A stretch of 12,713 nt of DNA from Lysobacterales bacterium UBA5700 (GTDB lineage: Bacteria; Pseudomonadota; Gammaproteobacteria; Xanthomonadales; Xanthomonadaceae): positions 12,685-25,397 of the forward strand of contig DIHI01000041.1 in assembly GCA_002420085.1 (NCBI GenBank), written 5' to 3'. Under the pieces are notes generated by a model. It ran no database searches. It was not told the origin of the DNA and saw only the letters and a program-made list of their open reading frames with translations. This document shows, piece by piece, positions 7,982 through 12,713 of the stretch. The translations under genes were made by a program, and so were the position numbers. Position 1 is the stretch's first letter, and the number at the start of each line of letters is the position of its first letter.

Positions 7982-9481
7982 CTACCACCGCAACCGGGTG
8001 CTGGCGATCTGCTGGCTCAGGTCGATGAGCAGGCGTCGGGCCTCGGTGTGCGGGAGATAGGGGATGTGCAGGGTCGGGGCCATCGGGTTGCTGCTGGCAC
8101 CGGCGGTATCGAAATACAGGGTGGCCATGCCGGCGCGGCGGTCGAGCGGTGATTCACTCAGGCGCAGCGCCTGAAGCTTGGCGATCTCGGCAAATCGCCA
8201 GTGCCGGTTCAACCAGCCCGAGCGGATCAGCAGAACACCATCCTGGATGCTGTAGCGCAGGTTTCCGGCCAGCTTGCGGGCACGGAACAGCCACCAGGGC
8301 AGCAGCAGCCCGAACCACAAGGCGATCGCGCCATGCAGCAGGGCGACCCCGCTGGCGATCGCCACGGTCAGCAGGATCGGTGCGACCGCCATCCGCCGCC
8401 AGGCGCGCGGGTGGATCGGATGCCAGGCGGCATCCTGCCAATCGATGCCAGGCAGCCAGTTGGCCAGCAGCCGGTCGATCCGTTCCGAGGTGGCAACCGG
8501 AACCAGTTCGCGCAGCGATCGACCTTGGTTGATCGCGGCAACGCCTGCGGTATCGACGGTCAGGCTCTGGCGTCCAAACCAGCGATGCAGCAGGCTCTCG
8601 TTGCGGTGCCAGGACTGGATGCGATGCAGCGGCGCATTGGCACGGATGCGGGTCAACAGACCGGCATCGACGCTCAGTCGATCATCGTCCTGGCGCAGGG
8701 TGAAGCCATGGAACTGGAGCACGGCCAGCATCACCGACAGCACCCGCAGGGCGATCGCGAAGACGCCGAACAGCAGCACGGCGCCGACCACCCAGACCAG
8801 CGGCCCGGAGCCATTGCTGCTGGCCCAGCCGATCACCGGCTCGGCGAGCGCGTTGATCAGGGTGCCGAACAGATCCGACCCGGACTGCGCCATCACACCG
8901 ACCGCCGCTGCGACCAGCACCATGCCCCGGTTCGAGATCAGGCCAAGCCGGACCAGTTCAGCGGTGTCGAGGCACAGCAGGGGTGGCGCATCAGAAGCCT
9001 CGGCCGGTTCCGATGCCGCCGCTGTACGGCTGCGACTCTGGCGAACCAATGCCTCCAGTGCCTGCGCGTCATCCAGGCGCAGCACCCGCATGTGCGCCTC
9101 CGGGGTGACGCCGCCGGCCGACTCCAGACGCACCTCGGCGACCCCGAATAGGCGATGCAGGATCGATTGATGCAGGGTGACGTTGTGGATGCGCCGGAAC
9201 GGGATGTGCCGAAGCGTGCGCATCACGATCCCGCTGCGCACCATCAATTGCTCGTCCTCGATCCGGAAGCGATAGGTGTAATAGGCCAGGACCGCATGCA
9301 GAGCAAGTACGCCACCACCGATCAGGCCGAACAACTCCCAGGCGGAATCGCTGCGGCTGCCGAGCACCAGGGCCGCCACCAGCGGCACGGCGAATTCACG
9401 CACGCTGGCGATCAGTACGAACAGCCAGCTCAAGGGATGCAGTCGGCGCTCCGCCGTGCCGATCAGGCGTTCAGACGGCAT
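7982..9481 (-). CDS. YdbT-like membrane protein with three bacterial PH (bPH2/DUF304) domains
   Basis: The 499-residue product resembles the YdbT family, inner-membrane proteins of poorly known biochemical function; in Bacillus subtilis ydbS-ydbT is linked to resistance against an antimicrobial. Three repeats of helix pair plus bPH2 domain are visible. Helices at about 18-40 and 48-70 precede a PH domain at about 68-148 (IPFRRIHNVTLHQSILHRLFG at 93-113). Helices around 183-200 and 228-252 precede one at about 258-338 (APLHRIQSW, LLHRWFG). Helices around 366-398 precede one at about 408-488, whose core is more divergent. The open frame reaches further upstream, but ATG 9481 fits the family N-terminus and lies inside the end of ydbS (11-base overlap). 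It is the last gene of the lpxL-ydbS-ydbT unit. Confidence 0.88.
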   Translation of the reverse strand: MPSERLIGTAERRLHPLSWLFVLIASVREFAVPLVAALVLGSRSDSAWELFGLIGGGVLALHAVLAYYTYRFRIEDEQLMVRSGIVMRTLRHIPFRRIHNVTLHQSILHRLFGVAEVRLESAGGVTPEAHMRVLRLDDAQALEALVRQSRSRTAAASEPAEASDAPPLLCLDTAELVRLGLISNRGMVLVAAAVGVMAQSGSDLFGTLINALAEPVIGWASSNGSGPLVWVVGAVLLFGVFAIALRVLSVMLAVLQFHGFTLRQDDDRLSVDAGLLTRIRANAPLHRIQSWHRNESLLHRWFGRQSLTVDTAGVAAINQGRSLRELVPVATSERIDRLLANWLPGIDWQDAAWHPIHPRAWRRMAVAPILLTVAIASGVALLHGAIALWFGLLLPWWLFRARKLAGNLRYSIQDGVLLIRSGWLNRHWRFAEIAKLQALRLSESPLDRRAGMATLYFDTAGASSNPMAPTLHIPYLPHTEARRLLIDLSQQIASTRLRW

Positions 9482-9986
9482 CGTCGTCACCGGCAGCGCG
9501 ATCGACCAGGGCATCGCGGATGCGCCGCGCCTCGGTGAGGTCGAGCCCGACCACCCGCAGGGCATTCAGGCGGGTGCCGGCCGTATGGGTCACCAGGGTG
9601 GCCAGGCCGAGTCGGCGCAGCAGCGGCCCGCGCTCGATGTCCATGTGCTGGACCCGGCTGCGCGGAATCAGGGTTTCGCTGCGCCAGCACAGCCCACGAC
9701 GCAGGCTCAGCCCGTCATCATCGAGGCGGACACGGATGCGGCCATGACGGCGGCCACCCAGCAGCCAGCCGAGCCCGATGGCCAGCACCAGCACCAGAAC
9801 CGGCAGCGCCAGCATGGCCGACGTGCTGCGGTCGAAGGCCGAACCGGCCAGCACGAACACCGCCACCGCACCGCCCAGGCCCGGCAGGCCCAGCCCGAGC
9901 AGCCCATTCACCCGGTAGACGATCCGGGCTGCGTCGGGCAATGGTTGCCAACCGTGTTCAGGTCCGGCGGCATCGATATCGTTCAC
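9471..9986 (-). CDS. YdbS-like membrane protein with one bacterial PH domain
   Basis: The 171-residue product has two hydrophobic helices (about 27-49 and 57-77) followed by a single bPH2/DUF304 domain (about 86-163). It contains the family signature LIPRSRVQHMDIERGPLLRRLG (split here as LIPRSRVQHMD at 106-116 and IERGPLLRRLG at 117-127). This is the usual layout of YdbS, the smaller partner of YdbT. Its role is not established; the pair is thought to work together in the cytoplasmic membrane. I chose GTG 9986 because it overlaps the stop of the upstream acyltransferase as GTGA (9986-9983) and has GGAG 8 bases before it. The reading frame extends to 10106, but that part would lie entirely inside the acyltransferase gene. 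The stop overlaps the ydbT start by 11 bases. Confidence 0.88.
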   Translation of the reverse strand: MNDIDAAGPEHGWQPLPDAARIVYRVNGLLGLGLPGLGGAVAVFVLAGSAFDRSTSAMLALPVLVLVLAIGLGWLLGGRRHGRIRVRLDDDGLSLRRGLCWRSETLIPRSRVQHMDIERGPLLRRLGLATLVTHTAGTRLNALRVVGLDLTEARRIRDALVDRAAGDDDAV

Positions 9987-10939
9987 GGCGGGGTCTCCGA
10001 TGGGGTGGGGTGGCGGCGCCGGGCTCGGCGGGAATAGCAATCCGGCCAGTACGGATTGCCCTCGCCGGAATCGGGCGGCCTGAGGGTATAGCGCTTGTAG
10101 GTCCACTGATACTGACGAAAGTCCCGCTCGGCGATCGCCTGCACCCCGCGATTGAGCACCGTGGCCGCGCGAACCGGATCGGTGCCGGCGATGTCGGGCT
10201 CGATGGTGCGGAAATGCAGGTCGAAATCGCCGTCCGATCGGCGTTCCGCGAATGCCAACAACACCTGGGCGCCGGTCCGAACGGCGAGCCGATGGATCAG
10301 GGTCATGGTCAGCGCCTCGACCCCGAAGAACGGGGCAAACACGCCATCGCCCAGTTTCGGTTGCTGATCCGGCAGGATGCCGACCGTTCCGCCCGCGCGC
10401 AGGGTGCGGAACAGCCGCCGCACACCGACGGCCTCCGCCCGGACCTGGACGATGCCATGGCGGCCACGCACCCGGCGCAGCAGGGCATCGGCGACCGTTG
10501 ATTCCGGCACACGGTAGACGATGTCGATCGCCGACCGGCTGGCCAGATACTGGTTCAGCAGTTCCCAGTTTCCGTAGTGCGGTGCCGCCACGATCAGCCC
10601 ACGTGGATCGGCCAGCGCCGCCAGGAACCGTGCCTCGTCATGGCGCTCCCGGATCCGGCCCAGATTGGCCGCCGTCGATCGACTCCACACCGACAGGGTG
10701 TCGAAGAAATTCAGGGCCATGCCATGGACCGCCGCGCGAGCCATCGCGGTCTGGCTGGCTCGATCCGCAAGCGGCTGGATCAACTCGAAATTCCGGCGCG
10801 CCACCTTGAATTCGCGCAGCGCCAGACCCGTCCACAGCCCCGCGCCGGCCCACGCCAACCCCCGCCGAACCGCAGCCGGCAAGCGGCCGAGCAGCCAGAT
10901 CAGCGAAACTATGACTTCAGCCAGGACGCGCGCGCTCAC
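9983..10939 (-). CDS. Lipid A biosynthesis (LpxL/HtrB-like) acyltransferase
   Basis: The product, about 318 residues, belongs to the Lip_A_acyltrans family, inner-membrane enzymes that add a secondary fatty acyl chain to the lipid A precursor or a related lipid. One N-terminal hydrophobic helix (about 5-22) anchors it. PHYGNWE (120-126) holds the catalytic HX4E motif (His121, Glu126). LPDQQP (189-194), FAPFFG (201-206) and QYQWTYKRY (276-284) are conserved family blocks. Whether it is LpxL, LpxM or another acyltransferase is not clear, so no symbol is given. The start is uncertain: no ATG is available, and GTG codons at 10939, 10969 and 10978 are possible. I prefer 10939 from the usual N-terminal length. 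The open frame to 11389 runs antisense to dtd and is not real. The gene leads the ydbS-ydbT operon. Confidence 0.88.
   Translation of the reverse strand: MSARVLAEVIVSLIWLLGRLPAAVRRGLAWAGAGLWTGLALREFKVARRNFELIQPLADRASQTAMARAAVHGMALNFFDTLSVWSRSTAANLGRIRERHDEARFLAALADPRGLIVAAPHYGNWELLNQYLASRSAIDIVYRVPESTVADALLRRVRGRHGIVQVRAEAVGVRRLFRTLRAGGTVGILPDQQPKLGDGVFAPFFGVEALTMTLIHRLAVRTGAQVLLAFAERRSDGDFDLHFRTIEPDIAGTDPVRAATVLNRGVQAIAERDFRQYQWTYKRYTLRPPDSGEGNPYWPDCYSRRARRRHPTPSETPP
9995..9998 (-). promoter_or_regulatory. Ribosome binding site of the ydbS-like gene
   Basis: GGAG on the minus strand lies 8 bases before the GTG at 9986, inside the end of the upstream acyltransferase gene. It supports that start. 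Confidence 0.55.
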
Positions 10940-10945
10940 CGCCAG

Positions 10946-10951
10946 AGTGTA
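10946..10951 (-). promoter_or_regulatory. Possible -10 box for the lpxL-ydbS-ydbT operon
   Basis: On the minus strand this reads TACACT, five of six bases of the -10 consensus. It would place the transcript start at about 10939, on the preferred GTG start, giving a leaderless message. The -35 region is poor, and if translation starts at 10969 or 10978 the motif is simply coding sequence. Confidence 0.25.
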
Positions 10952-11005
10952 GCCCGCCCAGCCGACCACCTGACTCACGCACCCGAAATCTCGAAGCTCG
11001 ACCCC

Positions 11006-11443
11006 ATGATCAGCCTGATCCAGCGCGTCACCGAAGCCAGCGTCGAGGTCGATGGCGAAATCATCGGCCGGATCGGCCCCGGCCTGCTGGCCCTGGTCGC
11101 CGTCCAGCCGGACGACGACCCGCACCGGATCGCCCGAATGGCCGAACGCCTGCTCGACTATCGGGTGTTCTCCGACCCGCAAGGGCGGATGAACCGCTCG
11201 CTGACCGAGACCGGCGGCGGCCTGTTGCTGGTCAGTCAGTTCACCCTGGCCGCCGACACCCGCAGCGGCCGGCGGCCGAGCTTCACCACCGCCGCCGCCC
11301 CGGACGTTGCCGAACAGGGCTTCAATCACTTGCTGGAACTGTGCCGTGCCCGTCATCCGGTCGTGGCAACCGGCCGCTTCGGTGCCCATATGCGGGTGAG
11401 TCTGGTCAACGACGGACCGGTGACCTTCCGTTTGGAAACCTGA
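11006..11443 (+). CDS. dtd: D-aminoacyl-tRNA deacylase
   Basis: Dtd is a cytoplasmic proofreading enzyme that hydrolyses D-amino acids, and glycine mischarged on tRNA(Ala), from tRNA. The 145-residue product has exactly the length of the E. coli protein. SQFTLAADTRSG (77-88) holds the SQxT active-site motif, and NDGPVTF (135-141) holds the cross-subunit Gly-cisPro motif (Gly137, Pro138). The N-terminus MISLIQRVTEASVEVDG is the family start, so ATG 11006 is secure even though no clear ribosome binding site is seen. It is divergent from the acyltransferase gene with only about 66 bases between them. I see no convincing dtd promoter in that space, so it may lie inside the acyltransferase gene. 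The product is complete and looks functional. Confidence 0.96.
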   Translation: MISLIQRVTEASVEVDGEIIGRIGPGLLALVAVQPDDDPHRIARMAERLLDYRVFSDPQGRMNRSLTETGGGLLLVSQFTLAADTRSGRRPSFTTAAAPDVAEQGFNHLLELCRARHPVVATGRFGAHMRVSLVNDGPVTFRLET

Positions 11444-11476
11444 ACCGTCCGGCCGGTGTCTCGCGCCGTCCGGCTC

Positions 11477-11503
11477 TTGCCATTCTCTGCGTTCTGTTAT
11501 AAT
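11477..11503 (+). promoter_or_regulatory. rpoD promoter with extended -10
   Basis: TATAAT (11498-11503) is a perfect -10 box, preceded by TG at 11495-11496 as an extended -10. TTGCCA (11477-11482) is a five-of-six -35 box, with a short spacer of 15 bases. The predicted transcript start is near 11510, which leaves a leader of about 60 bases that begins pyrimidine-rich. It is the best promoter in the window. Confidence 0.75.
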
Positions 11504-11513
11504 GGAACGTTCC
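11504..11513. promoter_or_regulatory. Perfect palindrome GGAACGTTCC at the rpoD transcript start
   Basis: This 10-base perfect palindrome begins right after the -10 box and spans the predicted start point. The position would suit a repressor operator, but a palindrome this short may arise by chance and I recognise no known regulator site in it. Confidence 0.4.
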
Positions 11514-11568
11514 CCTTTCCTCTCCCGCGCCGACCCGCACGGCGCCGGTCAACGGACATCCGCACGCT

Positions 11569-12713
11569 ATGGCAAATCCCGTTTCCGCACCCGAGCAGCA
11601 GTCCGAAATCAAGAAGTTGATCAGCAAGGGGCTCGACCAGGGCTACCTGACCTACGGTGAGGTCAACGATCACCTGCCCGACGACATCGTCGATCCGGAA
11701 CAGATCGAAGACATCATCGGCATGATCAACAGCATGGGCATCGAGGTCCACGAAGTGGCCCCTGACGCCGAAGCCTTGCTGCTGTCGGACGCCTCGCGTG
11801 GCGGTGACGACGATACCGCCGCCGAAGAGGCCGCCGCCGCACTCAGCGCGATCGACTCCGAAGGCGGTCGCACCACCGACCCGGTGCGCATGTACATGCG
11901 TGAGATGGGCACGGTCGAACTGCTGACCCGCGAAGGCGAAATCGCCATCGCCAAGCGGATCGAAGAAGGTCTCAACCAGGTTCTGCACTCCCTGGCCAGC
12001 TTCCCCTGGTCAGTGCAGATGCTGCTCGACGAATACGAGCAGTACACCGACGGCAAGAAGCGGCTGGCCGAGGTCGTGGTCGGCTTCAACGACATCGTCG
12101 AAGAGGCCGACCTGCCGACCGACGAACTGCCGGCTGCCGATGTCAGCGCCGCCGATGACGATGACGACAGCACCACCGCCGACGACAGCCCGGCCGAGAG
12201 CGGTCCCGACCAGGAAGAAGTCGCCCGGCGGATGACCGAACTCGCCAACCTGCTCGGCAAGTTCCATCGCTCCTACGGCAAGTACGGCCCGAGTGAACGT
12301 CGCGTCGTCAAGCTGCGCGAGGAGATGGCCGACCTGCTGGTCACCCTGAAGATGCCGCCGGCCCTGACCGAAACCCTGATCCGCAAGCTGCGCGACGTGG
12401 TCGGTGCCATCAAGGAGCACGAGCGCCGCGTGCTCGAACTCTGCACCAAGTACGCCAAGATGCCGCGCAAGGACTTCCTGCGCGCCTGGCCCGGCAGCGA
12501 AACCAATCTCGGCTGGGTCGATGACGTGATCCGGCGCAAGCAGAAGTGGTCATCCGGCATCCGTGAATACCGCGACGAGATCATTGCCGAACAGCAGAAG
12601 CTGATCGGCATCGAGAACGCCCTGCACATGCAGTTGCCGGAGATCAAGGAGATCAGCCGGACCATGGCCTACGGTGAAGCCAAGGCGCGCAAGGCCAAGA
12701 AGGAAATGGTCGA
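11569..12713 (+). CDS. rpoD: RNA polymerase primary sigma factor RpoD (partial, N-terminal 381 codons)
   Basis: RpoD directs RNA polymerase to housekeeping promoters. The visible 381 residues run from the start to the edge of region 2 and leave the window in frame. Region 1.1 (about 10-80) contains GYLTYGEVNDHLPDDIVD and IEDIIGMINSMGIEV. Region 1.2 (about 97-132) contains RTTDPVRMYMREMG and VELLTREGEIAIAKRI. A non-conserved region follows, with an acidic stretch (about 185-213) typical of proteobacterial RpoD. AYGEAKARKAKKEMV is the run-in to region 2.1 and ends the window. The -10 and -35 recognition regions (2.4 and 4.2) lie outside. ATG 11569 fits the family N-terminus, but the ribosome binding site is weak. 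The usual neighbours rpsU and dnaG are not upstream here; dtd is. Confidence 0.97.
   Translation, partial: MANPVSAPEQQSEIKKLISKGLDQGYLTYGEVNDHLPDDIVDPEQIEDIIGMINSMGIEVHEVAPDAEALLLSDASRGGDDDTAAEEAAAALSAIDSEGGRTTDPVRMYMREMGTVELLTREGEIAIAKRIEEGLNQVLHSLASFPWSVQMLLDEYEQYTDGKKRLAEVVVGFNDIVEEADLPTDELPAADVSAADDDDDSTTADDSPAESGPDQEEVARRMTELANLLGKFHRSYGKYGPSERRVVKLREEMADLLVTLKMPPALTETLIRKLRDVVGAIKEHERRVLELCTKYAKMPRKDFLRAWPGSETNLGWVDDVIRRKQKWSSGIREYRDEIIAEQQKLIGIENALHMQLPEIKEISRTMAYGEAKARKAKKEMV

Noticed and set aside
8201..9151. A 316-codon plus-strand open frame opposite ydbT
   Set aside because: It is a shadow of ydbT with a Gln/Pro/Arg-rich product; the minus-strand product has clear bPH2 domains.
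10940..11389. Extension of the acyltransferase upstream to 11389
   Set aside because: This stretch is antisense to dtd, a conserved complete gene, and carries no acyltransferase sequence.
11445..11474. Direct repeat CCGTCCGGC (11445 and 11466) and CCGGCCGG palindrome as a dtd terminator
   Set aside because: There is no stable hairpin followed by a T-run, and short GC-only repeats are expected by chance at this composition.
11527..11545. GCGCC/GGCGC hairpin in the rpoD leader as a riboswitch or regulatory RNA
   Set aside because: The stem is only 5 base pairs with a 9-base loop, and the leader is too short for a known riboswitch.

Overview
The window is high-GC chromosomal DNA with tightly packed housekeeping genes and gaps of about 200 bases at most. 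The gene set (def-fmt-rsmB leading towards trkA, then trkH, a lipid A acyltransferase, dtd and rpoD) points to a gammaproteobacterium. A GAATCCC-type heptamer repeat between trkH and ydbT, many GTG starts and the high GC suggest the Xanthomonadales/Lysobacterales. That order-level placement is an inference.

Bases 1-4007 are a plus-strand operon: the last 24 codons of def (peptide deformylase), fmt (Met-tRNA formyltransferase), rsmB (16S rRNA m5C967 methyltransferase) and a multi-membrane-spanning ArnT-like glycosyltransferase. The fmt/rsmB and rsmB/glycosyltransferase junctions are 4-base ATGA overlaps. A convergent minus-strand family 2 glycosyltransferase of the WaaE/KdtX type follows. A 200-base divergent gap (4842-5042) with a 12-base periodic repeat then leads into trkA and trkH, the regulatory and channel subunits of a Trk potassium uptake system, joined by a GTGA overlap.

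A convergent gap of 111 bases (7871-7981) holds heptamer repeats that can fold into a long stem-loop. From there to 10939 runs a minus-strand operon transcribed lpxL-like acyltransferase, then ydbS-like, then ydbT-like bacterial PH-domain membrane proteins, all overlapping. Divergent from it, dtd (D-aminoacyl-tRNA deacylase) reads plus. The window ends inside rpoD (primary sigma factor), which has its own strong-looking extended -10 promoter followed by a 10-base palindrome.

Functionally the window combines translation initiation and quality control (def, fmt, rsmB, dtd), the housekeeping sigma factor, potassium homeostasis, and envelope or glycolipid modification (ArnT-like, WaaE-like, LpxL-like, YdbS/YdbT). 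I see no CRISPR array, transposase, integrase, toxin-antitoxin pair, tRNA or rRNA gene. I find no convincing evidence of a wholly new system. The points most worth a second look are the lpxL-ydbS-ydbT coupling, the two glycosyltransferases between rsmB and trkA, the intergenic repeats, and the rpoD promoter architecture.
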